DNA of 64,000 nt. Source: Echinicola salinicaeni. Its GTDB lineage: Bacteria > Bacteroidota > Bacteroidia > Cytophagales > Cyclobacteriaceae. The position numbers and the translations under genes were made by a program. Position 1 is the stretch's first letter; every line of letters starts with the position of its first letter. The stretch covers positions 1 through 64,000 of the forward strand of contig NZ_JACODZ010000012.1 of NCBI RefSeq assembly GCF_014280965.1, read 5' to 3'. Positions 37,319 through 46,511 of the stretch are shown piece by piece. The notes below the pieces were generated by a model that saw only the letters and a program-made list of their open reading frames with translations, was not told where the DNA came from and made no database searches.

Positions 37319-40096
37319 TCAATCCTGCTTTAAAAATTGCCTGAGGACATAATGTAGAATCCCACCGTTTTTATAATAGGCCACCTCTATATCTGAGTCC
37401 AACCTACATACCACCTCAAAATTGATTTTGGCACCACTATCCTTTTCAGCCTCCACCTGTAATTTTTTCAAAGGCCTAAGCTCATCACTGATTCCTTTAA
37501 TACTGATTTTTTCCTTGCCATCCAGCCCCAATTCTTCGGCAGATTGACCTTCAGCATACTGTAAAGGCAATACACCCATTCCCACCAAATTAGACCTGTG
37601 AATTCTTTCATAGCTTTCTGCAATAACCGCCTTGATTCCTAAAAGATTGGTTCCCTTTGCTGCCCAGTCCCTTGAAGAACCACTACCATATTCCTTGCCA
37701 GCCAAAACCACCAAAGGTGTATTCGCTGAAATATATTTTTCCGCACCTTCGAAAACAGTCATTTCTTCACCAGAAGGAATATGGGTCGTATAACCTCCTT
37801 CTTGACTAGCTAATTGATTTTTTATCCTGACATTGGCAAAGGTTCCCCTGACCATAACTTCATCATTCCCTCTTCTAGAACCATAAGAATTAAAATCCTT
37901 CTTCTCCACTCCTCTACCAACAAGATACTCTCCTGCTGGGGAAGTGGCTGCAAAGGCACCTGCTGGAGAAATATGATCTGTGGTAATAGAATCACCCAAT
38001 TTCAATAGTACATGACTATTTTCAATATCCTTGGGTGCTGGCACTTCACTGGAAATTCCTTTAAAGAATGGGGCTTCCTTGATATAAGTTGATTTATTTG
38101 ACCACTGGTAAACCTGGTCATCAGGTGCTTCAAGGGCCTTCCATTGCTCATTTCCTTCAAAGATTTCCCCGTAATTTTTCTCAAAGTCCCCAGGGCTGAG
38201 CACCTTGCCCATCACCTCAAAAATTTCGTCATTACTAGGCCAGATATCCTTCAGGTAAACAGGCTCTAAATTAGGGTCATAGCCAAGTGGTTCATTATTT
38301 AAATCTACATCCACCCTACCTGCAAGCGCATAGGCCACGACCAGCATAGGGGACATCAGATAATTCATTTTAACCTGTGGATGTACCCTAGCTTCGAAAT
38401 TCCTGTTACCAGATAGTACTGAAGCCACTACCAAATCATTTTCTTCCACAGCATGGGCAATATGCCTGGGCAAAGGACCTGAATTACCAATACAGGAAGT
38501 ACAGCCATAACCTACCACATGAAATCTTAGCGCTTCCAAATCATCCAAAAGTCCTGATGTTTTTAAATAGTCGGTCACCACCTTGGAGCCTGGTGCAAGT
38601 GAAGTCTTGACCCAAGGCTTTACATCCAGGCCTCGCTCCCTGGCCTTTTGAGCGACCAGACCGGCACCTATCATCACACTTGGATTGGAAGTATTCGTAC
38701 AAGAAGTAATCGCAGCAATCACTATACTACCATCAGATAAAGCAAATTCTTCATTATTGATCTTTACCTCCACAGTTTTGAGGCCATTTTTGGTTTTGGT
38801 TGCTATTTCTACATCTTCCGGTAGATCTCCAGCCTTATGGGCAGGTTGACTGCCTCCTTCCCCAAACCAACGGCTTTTATCCCTCTTGTCAATTGGGATA
38901 TATTCCCTTCCATGGACCTCCTCAAGCAACTCCCCAAACTTCTGCTTAAAATTCCTCACTAATATTTTGTCCTGTGGCCGCTTTGGACCTGAAACGGTAG
39001 GTTCAACCGTACTTAAATCCAATTCTACCAGGCTACTGTAGTGAATAAGTTCTTCATTCTCCCGCCAAAGCATATTGGCCTTGGCATAGTCTTCCACCAA
39101 TTGTATTTGATCTTTTGGGCGGTTAGTCTTGGACATATAATCCAAGGTGCGGTCATCGATCGGGAAATAGGTCACCGTACAGCCAAACTCAGGAGACATA
39201 TTGGAAATAGTGGCCCTATCTGGGACAGTTAGGTGATCCAATCCTGGCCCAAATACCTCCACAAACTTCCCTACCACACCATGCTTTCTCAACAGCTCGG
39301 TGATGGTCAATACCATATCAGTAGCAGTTGTCCCTAGGGGCAATTTTCCTGTAAGCTTCAATCCTACCACCTCAGGCATAATAAAATAAATAGGCTGGCC
39401 CAGTATGGCTGCCTCAGCTTCAATTCCTCCTACCCCCCATCCAACTACTCCTATTCCGTTTACCATCGGGGTATGGGAGTCTGTTCCCACCAATGTATCA
39501 GGGAAAACCTGACCATCTCTGGCTATTACACCTTGTGCCAGGTATTCAAGGTTTACCTGATGGCAAATCCCCATTCCTGGGGGAACTACCGAAAAATTGT
39601 CAAAAGACTTTTGTGCCCATTTCAAAAACTCATACCGCTCTCCATTTCTTTCATACTCTACGTCCACATTTTTCTTATAGGAATAATTGGTTCCGAAGTA
39701 ATCCACTTGAACCGAATGGTCGACTACGAGATCCACGGGAATAAGGGGGTTGATTTTGTTGGGATCCTTACCTTTTCTAACTGCCTCAGCCCTTAGTGAA
39801 GCAATATCCACAACTGCAGGTACTCCTGTAAAATCCTGCATTAATACCCTTGCAGGTTTGTAAGGAACATCTTTATCACTCGCCTCAGGCTTCCAGCCCA
39901 ATAAGGTTTCTGTATGTTCCTTCGTAATAGCAAAATCATCAAAATTCCTTAGGGCATTCTCCAAAAGAATTCTAATAGAGAATGGAAGTTGATTAATCTT
40001 AAAACCTTGCTCTTGAAGTTTCTCTAGACTCCAGTAGGTCAAGTTCCCTTTTGCTGATTCAAGTTTACTTTTGATTTTATATGGGTCTAATGGCAT
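37319..40096 (-). CDS. acnA: Aconitate hydratase A
   Basis: A 925-residue aconitase of the AcnA/IRP1 type, converting citrate to isocitrate in the TCA cycle. The three [4Fe-4S] ligands are visible: Cys466 in TSCTNTSNP, and Cys532 and Cys535 in GCTSCIGNSG. The HTP motif (VGTDSHTPMVNGIGVVG) and the C-terminal swivel domain (GKEYGSGSSRDWAAKG) are intact. Full length for the family. It is a single gene without other TCA genes nearby. Confidence 0.97.
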   Translation of the reverse strand: MPLDPYKIKSKLESAKGNLTYWSLEKLQEQGFKINQLPFSIRILLENALRNFDDFAITKEHTETLLGWKPEASDKDVPYKPARVLMQDFTGVPAVVDIASLRAEAVRKGKDPNKINPLIPVDLVVDHSVQVDYFGTNYSYKKNVDVEYERNGERYEFLKWAQKSFDNFSVVPPGMGICHQVNLEYLAQGVIARDGQVFPDTLVGTDSHTPMVNGIGVVGWGVGGIEAEAAILGQPIYFIMPEVVGLKLTGKLPLGTTATDMVLTITELLRKHGVVGKFVEVFGPGLDHLTVPDRATISNMSPEFGCTVTYFPIDDRTLDYMSKTNRPKDQIQLVEDYAKANMLWRENEELIHYSSLVELDLSTVEPTVSGPKRPQDKILVRNFKQKFGELLEEVHGREYIPIDKRDKSRWFGEGGSQPAHKAGDLPEDVEIATKTKNGLKTVEVKINNEEFALSDGSIVIAAITSCTNTSNPSVMIGAGLVAQKARERGLDVKPWVKTSLAPGSKVVTDYLKTSGLLDDLEALRFHVVGYGCTSCIGNSGPLPRHIAHAVEENDLVVASVLSGNRNFEARVHPQVKMNYLMSPMLVVAYALAGRVDVDLNNEPLGYDPNLEPVYLKDIWPSNDEIFEVMGKVLSPGDFEKNYGEIFEGNEQWKALEAPDDQVYQWSNKSTYIKEAPFFKGISSEVPAPKDIENSHVLLKLGDSITTDHISPAGAFAATSPAGEYLVGRGVEKKDFNSYGSRRGNDEVMVRGTFANVRIKNQLASQEGGYTTHIPSGEEMTVFEGAEKYISANTPLVVLAGKEYGSGSSRDWAAKGTNLLGIKAVIAESYERIHRSNLVGMGVLPLQYAEGQSAEELGLDGKEKISIKGISDELRPLKKLQVEAEKDSGAKINFEVVCRLDSDIEVAYYKNGGILHYVLRQFLKQD

Positions 40097-40254
40097 ATGT
40101 TTGAAGATTATTGGTTAAAAAGACTTACTTATAGATAACTACCTCAAAAACAGATTGATTCCTTAATTTAAGTTTTTTTCGTTAATTGTAATTCCATTAA
40201 TCAAGGGAAATTTCCTGACAAAAGGCCTAAAGAATCACCTGATCCTAAAATTAA

Positions 40255-41301
40255 ATGAAAGTAGTTTTATATATTTTTTCGATAATAATAATTTGCGCAA
40301 GTCTCATGCCATTAGTAAAAAAAGACTATTGGACTTTTAGGGTTTTTGACTATCCGCGCTTCCAAAAGCTTATATTGATATTAACCTTAATAGTATTCTG
40401 GTTTTTTGAGGATTACAATAAATTAACACAAGTGGATTTTGGTATTTTAACTGTGCTTATCCTACTCTTTTTTTACCTATTGAAGCAAATAATTCCCTAT
40501 TCTCCTTTCAGTACCAAAATGGTGAACTCTGCCAAAAAAGATGAAAAAACAACACTGTCACTACTTACGGCCAATGTCTACCAATACAATAAGAATTTTA
40601 CAAAATGCATGAAACTGATCAAAAAACAGTCTCCTGATGTATTTATGTTGGTAGAAACGGACCAAGCTTGGGCCGATGCCATGGCAAGCCTTAAAACAGA
40701 TTACCCTCACTATATAGAACTACCCAAAAACAATACCTATGGATTGCTTTTTTATTCTAAAATCCCCTTAAAAAACACTTCTATTAATTATTTAATCGAT
40801 AATGAGGTCCCCTCCATTTTTACGGACTTGGACTTAGGTCATCAGATGATCAGAATTTATGGCATTCACCCTACGCCACCAGTTCCCGGAGAAAACACCC
40901 ATAGTACCGAACGTGATGCTGAAATTCTATTGGTTGGCAAAAAAGCCAAAGCCTATAACAAACCATGTATTATAATGGGAGATTTGAATGATGTGGCTTG
41001 GAGCTACACTACAGAACTATTTCTCAAAATAAGTGGTTTGGGCGATCCGAGAATAGGTCGTGGGATGTTCAATACATTTCATGCCAATTATCCTATGCTG
41101 AGATGGCCACTGGATCATATCTTTGTCAGTAAACACTTCAAAGTAAAAAAACTGAAAGTTCAGCCGTCCATAGGTTCAGATCATTTTCCTATCAGTGTCG
41201 AACTGGTATTGGATAAATCAATGGAAAATGAGCAATTAAAAGCCGACCAAGAAGACAAAATTGAAGCCCAAGAAAAAATAATTAGCGGGATTGAATTCTA
41301 A
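40255..41301 (+). CDS. Membrane-anchored endonuclease/exonuclease/phosphatase family protein
   Basis: A 348-residue protein. Three hydrophobic segments (about 2-20, 34-50, 58-78) anchor a C-terminal EEP domain facing the periplasm. Catalytic motifs: LLTANVYQ, LVETDQAW (metal glutamate), YGIHPTPP (His), MGDLNDVAW, WPLDHIFVS and GSDHFPIS. The fold hydrolyses phosphodiesters or phosphomonoesters of nucleic acids, lipids or sugars; which one is not determined. The acidic tail (about 325-348) is low complexity. It stands alone, divergent from aconitase. Confidence 0.87.
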   Translation: MKVVLYIFSIIIICASLMPLVKKDYWTFRVFDYPRFQKLILILTLIVFWFFEDYNKLTQVDFGILTVLILLFFYLLKQIIPYSPFSTKMVNSAKKDEKTTLSLLTANVYQYNKNFTKCMKLIKKQSPDVFMLVETDQAWADAMASLKTDYPHYIELPKNNTYGLLFYSKIPLKNTSINYLIDNEVPSIFTDLDLGHQMIRIYGIHPTPPVPGENTHSTERDAEILLVGKKAKAYNKPCIIMGDLNDVAWSYTTELFLKISGLGDPRIGRGMFNTFHANYPMLRWPLDHIFVSKHFKVKKLKVQPSIGSDHFPISVELVLDKSMENEQLKADQEDKIEAQEKIISGIEF

Positions 41302-41391
41302 TCTAAACAAGCAAAAAAACACATCAACTGACACCTAAATCACTTGAACCGTATTCAGGCCTCAGACCTTATTTCAAAACATCTTAAAATA

Positions 41392-41427
41392 AAAATAGGG
41401 TGACCATGTATCTGGACACCCTATTTT
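41392..41427. terminator. Bidirectional terminator, EEP protein / MCE operon
   Basis: Perfect 11-bp stem AAAATAGGGTG / CACCCTATTTT with a 14-nt loop, between two convergent stops (91 bp after the EEP stop, 23 bp after the MCE gene stop). Confidence 0.8.
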
Positions 41428-41449
41428 GTTCTATTTTTTCCTTATACCC

Positions 41450-42442
41450 TTATTCTTGGGCTGCAGCTTCAGCTTCTTTGGCCTCGGCTTTTTCTTTTCT
41501 TTTATGCGCTTTTCTCATGATCCAAGCATATTTCAAGGCTTCAAGATTTTCATTCAATAATTCTGTGGTTACCTCTGCATTGGCAAGGCTTTCTTTTATA
41601 TAGGCTGCAAACTCCTCATCGTTCAAAAGCATCCCAAGGGCATTATCTGTGGAATTCAATTTTCCGGTAGCCTCATTGATATTGGAAGCTGCTAAAGACG
41701 CCTCATCGGTGGTTTTTTCCAATTTGGAGGCAGTGCTTTTCAAGCTGGCAAAGATGCTGGTATCATTGGCCAGCTCATACATTAATGTACCTTCTTTTTC
41801 TAAGCTTGAAGAAAACTTTTTAAGATCTGCAGTAAGTTGATTACTATTTACGGCAGTTTGCTCTAAGTTGGCCATCATTTGTCTGAAGTTCTCAGCCAAT
41901 AAACTATCTGTCAAAACTGCTCCTACTATGCCTTCTCCTTTGGCGATCTTTCCTGTAAGCACTTTCAAGTCATTAGTTATGGAAACTAAGTTTTCATTAT
42001 TTTCTTGAAGGGTTTCCATCATACTATCTGTATCCAAAGGCATTATTGCCTCTAGCCGGTCCCCATCTTCAATTGCTGGCGCCTGGGTAGTTCCTCCATA
42101 AATGACAATGATTTTATTACCGATCAAACCATCTGAACTAATGGTAGCCTTGGAATCTTTTCGGATAAAGTCCTGGGTATTGGCATCCACATTCATTTCG
42201 ATTTCCACTTGGGAATCTCCATAAAATCTAATTTTCGACACTGTACCGATTTTCACCCCAGAAAACCAAATATTATTCCCAGTCTGCAAACCTTCGACAT
42301 CATCAAATACGGCCTTCAGTTTGTAACTTTTTACAAAAACCTTTTGCTGGGCACCCAAGGTCAATATTCCAGTTACCATAATAATGATCCCAATCAATAC
42401 GAAGATCCCAACAATAACTGATTTTTTATTATCATTTCTCAT
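41450..42442 (-). CDS. mlaD: MlaD/MCE-domain lipid-transport protein
   Basis: A 330-residue protein with one N-terminal membrane helix (about 7-28, SVIVGIFVLIGIIIMVTGIL) and an MCE domain (about 38-115, KLKAVFDDVEGLQTGNNIWF). The C-terminal two thirds form a long helical region rich in heptads (TAVNSNQLTADLKKFSSSLEKE), probably a needle or tunnel as in other MCE hexamers, then a short basic/acidic tail (AHKRKEKAEAKEAEAAAQE). MCE proteins bind the permease and pass lipids across the envelope. It is the third gene of the permease-ATPase-MCE operon and overlaps the ATPase stop by one base. Confidence 0.9.
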   Translation of the reverse strand: MRNDNKKSVIVGIFVLIGIIIMVTGILTLGAQQKVFVKSYKLKAVFDDVEGLQTGNNIWFSGVKIGTVSKIRFYGDSQVEIEMNVDANTQDFIRKDSKATISSDGLIGNKIIVIYGGTTQAPAIEDGDRLEAIMPLDTDSMMETLQENNENLVSITNDLKVLTGKIAKGEGIVGAVLTDSLLAENFRQMMANLEQTAVNSNQLTADLKKFSSSLEKEGTLMYELANDTSIFASLKSTASKLEKTTDEASLAASNINEATGKLNSTDNALGMLLNDEEFAAYIKESLANAEVTTELLNENLEALKYAWIMRKAHKRKEKAEAKEAEAAAQE

Positions 42443-43191
42443 TACACAATGAAATTATAGTCATAAAATGATTTCACTCTTTGATCTTGAGGATTATTGA
42501 AAACTTCCTCAAACTTTCCTTCAGCGCCAAACACGCCGTCCAATAATACTGCCACCCGGTCTCCTGTATCCTTTGCACAGGTCAAATCATGGGTAATGAT
42601 GATAGAGGAAGTATTGAAATTTTCCCTAACCTCATTTATCAAGTTATTGATATCACTACAAGTAATTGGATCCAAGCCAGCGGTAGGCTCATCATAAAGC
42701 ATGATTTCAGGCTTCAAGATCAAGGTCCTCGCAATACCTATCCGCTTTCTTTGGCCCCCAGAAAGTTCAGAAGGCATTTGGTTGATGGTTTGTAAAAGTC
42801 CTACTGCATCCAGCACTTCTTCAACCATCTTATTCTTTTCAGCTTTACTAAGTCCTTTCACATTTCTCACCAAAGGAAATTCAAGATTCTCCCTTACGGT
42901 CATACTATCATACAAGGCACTTGCTTGGAAGGAAAAACCAATTTTTAATCTCAGGTCATTCAATTGTTTTGCTGTAAGGTTAGACACCTCATCTCCCAAA
43001 ACATTCATAATTCCCTCATCTTGGGTCAGCAACCCTACCATTATCTTGATCAATACAGATTTTCCTGTACCTGATTTTCCCAAAACCACCACGTTCTCAC
43101 CCTTGTACAAATCAAGGTCCACTCCTGTCAATACATCCAAATCTCCGAATGATTTCTTAAGTCCTCTTACCTCAACTACTTTTTCCCTCAT
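42442..43191 (-). CDS. mlaF: ABC transporter ATP-binding protein of the Mla-type system
   Basis: A 249-residue ABC ATPase. Motifs in order: Walker A GKSGTGKS (about 38-45), Q-loop FSFQASAL, signature LSGGQRKRIGIARTL (about 143-157), Walker B IMLYDEPTAGLD (about 166-177) and H-loop IITHDL (about 199-204). The extended Q-loop and the IGIAR after the signature are typical of MlaF. It powers lipid movement by the MlaE-type permease encoded just upstream (3-bp gap) and works with the MCE protein just downstream. Confidence 0.93.
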   Translation of the reverse strand: MREKVVEVRGLKKSFGDLDVLTGVDLDLYKGENVVVLGKSGTGKSVLIKIMVGLLTQDEGIMNVLGDEVSNLTAKQLNDLRLKIGFSFQASALYDSMTVRENLEFPLVRNVKGLSKAEKNKMVEEVLDAVGLLQTINQMPSELSGGQRKRIGIARTLILKPEIMLYDEPTAGLDPITCSDINNLINEVRENFNTSSIIITHDLTCAKDTGDRVAVLLDGVFGAEGKFEEVFNNPQDQRVKSFYDYNFIV

Positions 43192-43194
43192 AAC

Positions 43195-43992
43195 TTATGA
43201 CATTCTCAAAAAGTTAACGATCTGCAATGCCAACAATTCCTCGATAAATATCAAGAACATGGCCAAAACCACTGCTGCGTTCGCAGCCTTTCCTACTCCC
43301 TCAGTACCTTTGGAAGAGTGGTATCCTTTATAACAGCCCACGATTCCGATAGTAAAACCAAAAACAAGGGACTTGATGATGGAGGAAAATATATCAAGAA
43401 AGGAAATTGCTTCAAATACCTGTACAAAAAAGGTGTTAATACTTACCATTTCCTTGCTATGCACGGATAAAAATGCACCCATCAATGCTACAAAATCCGT
43501 ATACATCACCAAAATTGGAATCATGAATGTCGAAGCTAGCACACGAGTCACCACCAAAAACTTAAAAGGGTTAGTAGCAGATACCTCCATAGCGTCTATC
43601 TGTTCGGTAACTTTCATCGAACCAATTTCAGCACCTATGCTTGAACCTACTTTTCCGGCAGCAATCAAAGCTGTCACCAAAGGTCCCATAGCTCTTACAA
43701 TGGCAATGGAAATCAATGCTGGCAACCAAGATGTTGCCCCAAACTCCGATAGTGAGGGCCTAGATTGATTGGTAAATACTATCCCAACGATAAAACCTGT
43801 CAAAGAAATCAAGGCCAAAGAATTATAACCTATCTTATAACACTGTCGGATTACTTCTTTAAATTCATATGGAGGTAACCAAACCTCCACAAAGAACCTT
43901 TTGACAAAAGCAAAGGCATCCGTCAGTGCCAACAACGTTTTATCTATCTTGGGACTTATGATATTTTCGTTTTTAGTTGATTTATCAGCCAT
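43195..43992 (-). CDS. mlaE: MlaE-type ABC permease
   Basis: A 265-residue permease. The frame reaches a TTG at 43998, but the ATG at 43992 is preferred. It has five to six hydrophobic segments and the MlaE family motifs: ALISLTGFIVGIVFTNQSRP, ALIAAGKVGSSIGAEIGSM (about 115-133), EQIDAMEVSATNPFKFLVV and a C-terminal FGFTIGIVGCYKGYHSSKG. It is the first gene of a three-gene set. Periplasmic shuttle (MlaC), STAS (MlaB) and outer-membrane (MlaA) genes are not in the window; reduced Mla-type loci of this kind are common in Bacteroidota. Confidence 0.93.
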   Translation of the reverse strand: MADKSTKNENIISPKIDKTLLALTDAFAFVKRFFVEVWLPPYEFKEVIRQCYKIGYNSLALISLTGFIVGIVFTNQSRPSLSEFGATSWLPALISIAIVRAMGPLVTALIAAGKVGSSIGAEIGSMKVTEQIDAMEVSATNPFKFLVVTRVLASTFMIPILVMYTDFVALMGAFLSVHSKEMVSINTFFVQVFEAISFLDIFSSIIKSLVFGFTIGIVGCYKGYHSSKGTEGVGKAANAAVVLAMFLIFIEELLALQIVNFLRMS

Positions 43993-44064
43993 AGACAATT
44001 AATGAAAGTGCGAAACTAATAATTTTAGATAGATTAGGCTTTATATAATTCCGATAATTTAATC

Positions 44065-45243
44065 CTAAAGTATATCATTCAAGATCTCTTTCTTTAAAGG
44101 TTTCGTCAAAAAACCACTTATCATATCATATTGTTTACTTTTTTCTTCATCTCTAGGATCTATGGAAGAAGAAAGCATTTTTACATCTACATATATGCCC
44201 AAATCAACAAGATGATCCAAAAACTCCCAACCCTTCATTTCAGGCATATTAATATCCAAAAAAAGTTGGTCAACCGGATTATTCTTGATCCACTCTAAAG
44301 CTTCTACTGGATTATCAAAAAAGTACAATTCTAAATCAGGATTGCACTTAAGAAGAATCCTCTTATTGATCATATGTTGAACCTTATCATCATCCACTAC
44401 AAGGACCGACTTAACCTGATTCCTTTTGATTTTATCTGACATTTCTACTTGTAGCTTTTCACCATTTAAAATCTCATTCATCTTTCTTACTTCAATATCC
44501 AATTGCTCAGAAGATTGTTTGAGAAGACCTATTACATCCACCGACTTTTTTTCATTTGAATCAATCAAATTGATTATCCCAAGTATATTTGAAAGAGGTC
44601 GTCTAAGGTTATGAGAATTAATATATGAGTACTTTTTTAAGAGTTCATTTTGTTTCCGAAGATCTGTATTAAGCTGTGTCTTTTCTCTTAAGGTTTTCCT
44701 CAGGTCTGTATTATCCACAGCAGTGACAACTATGAATTCTTGACCATCAACTTTGAGAGAAATTGTATATAGATCAAGGACCCTTAAACCACCATTTATA
44801 TCCCTCACTTTTACATCTTGGATAAGGCAATTATCCCCTTCAAAAATCTTTTCATTATCCTCATCAGTTAATGCTATAACCTCATTAAACTTTAGGTTTT
44901 TTTTACCACTTCTCTCAGATTCAAAATATTGCTCTGCGACATGGTTCACAGCGTAGATAGTCTGCCCATCTTTTCTTACTAACCACTTATATATTGGACT
45001 ATGCATAAACATGGAAAAATAACTACTCCACAAATTACGCTCTCGCTCCAAAGCCCGGTCCACAAGAAAGTAAATCAGAATACCTGAAACAATAACAAAA
45101 AAGACTGCCTTAAAAACTTCTATCCAAATATACCTGGCAACTCCTATCTCTTCTAAAATTTCCCCTAAGTAAAGAGATGAAAAAGCCACCCATGTGCTTC
45201 CTATCAATATATATATTAAGGGGATTCTATAACTAGATTTCAT
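44065..45243 (-). CDS. Membrane PAS protein with phosphoacceptor helix and receiver, no kinase ATPase domain
   Basis: A 392-residue protein. A TTG start at 45300 is possible; the ATG at 45243 leads directly into the first membrane helix. Layout: two membrane helices (about 6-25 and 42-61), a PAS-like domain (about 80-185), a coiled coil, a histidine-kinase DHp-like segment with NSHNLRRPLSNILG (His211), then directly a REC domain (about 278-392) with VVDDDK, the phosphoacceptor in LFLDINMP (Asp330) and FLTKPL (Lys381). Only about 20 residues separate the DHp helices from REC, so no HATPase_c domain fits. It could receive phosphate from a partner kinase and relay it from histidine to aspartate. 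No partner is encoded nearby. Confidence 0.83.
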   Translation of the reverse strand: MKSSYRIPLIYILIGSTWVAFSSLYLGEILEEIGVARYIWIEVFKAVFFVIVSGILIYFLVDRALERERNLWSSYFSMFMHSPIYKWLVRKDGQTIYAVNHVAEQYFESERSGKKNLKFNEVIALTDEDNEKIFEGDNCLIQDVKVRDINGGLRVLDLYTISLKVDGQEFIVVTAVDNTDLRKTLREKTQLNTDLRKQNELLKKYSYINSHNLRRPLSNILGIINLIDSNEKKSVDVIGLLKQSSEQLDIEVRKMNEILNGEKLQVEMSDKIKRNQVKSVLVVDDDKVQHMINKRILLKCNPDLELYFFDNPVEALEWIKNNPVDQLFLDINMPEMKGWEFLDHLVDLGIYVDVKMLSSSIDPRDEEKSKQYDMISGFLTKPLKKEILNDIL

Positions 45244-45978
45244 TCCTGTTTTTAGTAAGGAACTAAGATAAAAAAATATCTCCAAAAATGGACCACCCAA
45301 TGGCCCTTAACAAAGGCTTATTTTGATTTAGCTTCAACTAATTTTTTTAGCCTAGACTTATTTAGACTTAACTAAAATTATTTTAAATAACTATTTTTCA
45401 ATAACTTAAACAACACTTATTAAACCACATTATAATCATTAATCTTCGTACTAAAACAATTCTTCCTTTGGTATTTATCATCTTTTATAGAAGCCTCTTT
45501 TATGGATATTCTCCCTATTTAGCGGACCTATAACTGCCTTCCCGACCCGATATCCGCTCTAGCAAAGCCTCCTTTCCCTAGGTGGCTATAAGCATTACTC
45601 TAGGCACTACTCACAGTTTTTGATCAAGAATAGACCTTCACCATCTTCAGTAACTATCTACCTCTTCTCCCCCTCTTTCAATTCAATGCTCACATTTTTA
45701 ATTGGTCCCCCATTTACAAAATCCATCCTACACCCATCATATAGCTGTGCTAAAAAATGCAAGACGTTTGCCTTCATTTTATTAAAACTATTAGGTATTT
45801 TCCATGAGATGATTCTAAGTAATCAATTACCACATTTTAAAAGACTGGTATAAAACTGGAAAAATTCGTAAAGATGGTTCAAAAGAAAAAAAACAAAACA
45901 GGTAATTTTAACCATATAAACCAGTTAAATTTCACCAGTAAATAATCAACAGATCATAAAAACTAACCCTTACCAATC
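45244..45978. other. Gene-free region before the YCII-like gene
   Basis: 735 bp. The plus-strand frame at 45620-45853 is not protein-like. On the minus strand an interrupted frame (ATG at 45777, TAG at 45658-45660, then open to about 45607) has a weakly protein-like reading and could be a relic. The patch at 45530-45600 is richer in GC than its surroundings. No terminator or clear promoter element was found for the flanking genes. Confidence 0.5.
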
Positions 45979-46431
45979 ATGAGAAAATTAGCAATATTGA
46001 TTCCCCTTTTCCTAGTCTTAAGTTTAGCAGGATTCGGTCAGGACAAATACGATCCAGGGCTTGCTGAAAAATACAAAGCAGATGATTATGGAATGAAGAA
46101 ATACGTCATGGCATTCCTAAAAAGAGGACCAGAAGTAGCGAACTATTCTAAGGAAGAAAGAGACAAAATCCAGCAAGGTCATATGGCTCATATTGGAAAA
46201 ATGGCAGAGGCAAAAAAACTGGTCTTGGCAGGGCCATTTTTTGGTGAGGGAGAACTCCGTGGAATCTTCCTTTTCGATGTAGACAATCTGGAAGAAGCAG
46301 AAAAACTGACCAGTGAAGATCCAGCGGTAAAGGCTGGAGTTTTGACCTTGGAATTACTAGAATGGTACGGATCAGCAGCTGTCATGGCTATACCGGAAAT
46401 TCATGAAAAGATTCAAAAAATTGAGATTTAA
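45979..46431 (+). CDS. Exported YCII-like protein
   Basis: A 150-residue protein with a Sec signal peptide (MRKLAILIPLFLVLSLAGFGQ) and a YCII/dabb-like ferredoxin fold: KYVMAFLKRGPEV (about 34-46), QGHMAHIGKMAEAKKLVLAGPF (about 63-84) and the pair GIFLFDVDNLEEAEKL. The histidine and aspartate positions typical of the fold are present. The function of exported members is unknown. It is monocistronic and ends at a terminator shared with the nuclease operon. Confidence 0.85.
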   Translation: MRKLAILIPLFLVLSLAGFGQDKYDPGLAEKYKADDYGMKKYVMAFLKRGPEVANYSKEERDKIQQGHMAHIGKMAEAKKLVLAGPFFGEGELRGIFLFDVDNLEEAEKLTSEDPAVKAGVLTLELLEWYGSAAVMAIPEIHEKIQKIEI

Positions 46432-46458
46432 AAATTGAAACCTTAGCAAAAAAAAACA

Positions 46459-46484
46459 TGGCTGGGAAATTATTTCCCCAGCCA
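46459..46484. terminator. Bidirectional terminator, YCII-like gene / addAB
   Basis: Stem TGGCTGGGAAA / TTTCCCCAGCCA with one bulged C, preceded by a long A-run, which is a T-run for the minus strand. It lies between convergent genes. Confidence 0.78.
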
Positions 46485-46511
46485 ATAACTATTCAATTTT
46501 TTCTTGGAATA

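Noticed and set aside
45620-45853. 77-aa plus-strand frame
   Set aside because: Composition is not protein-like, and there is no start context or homology signal.
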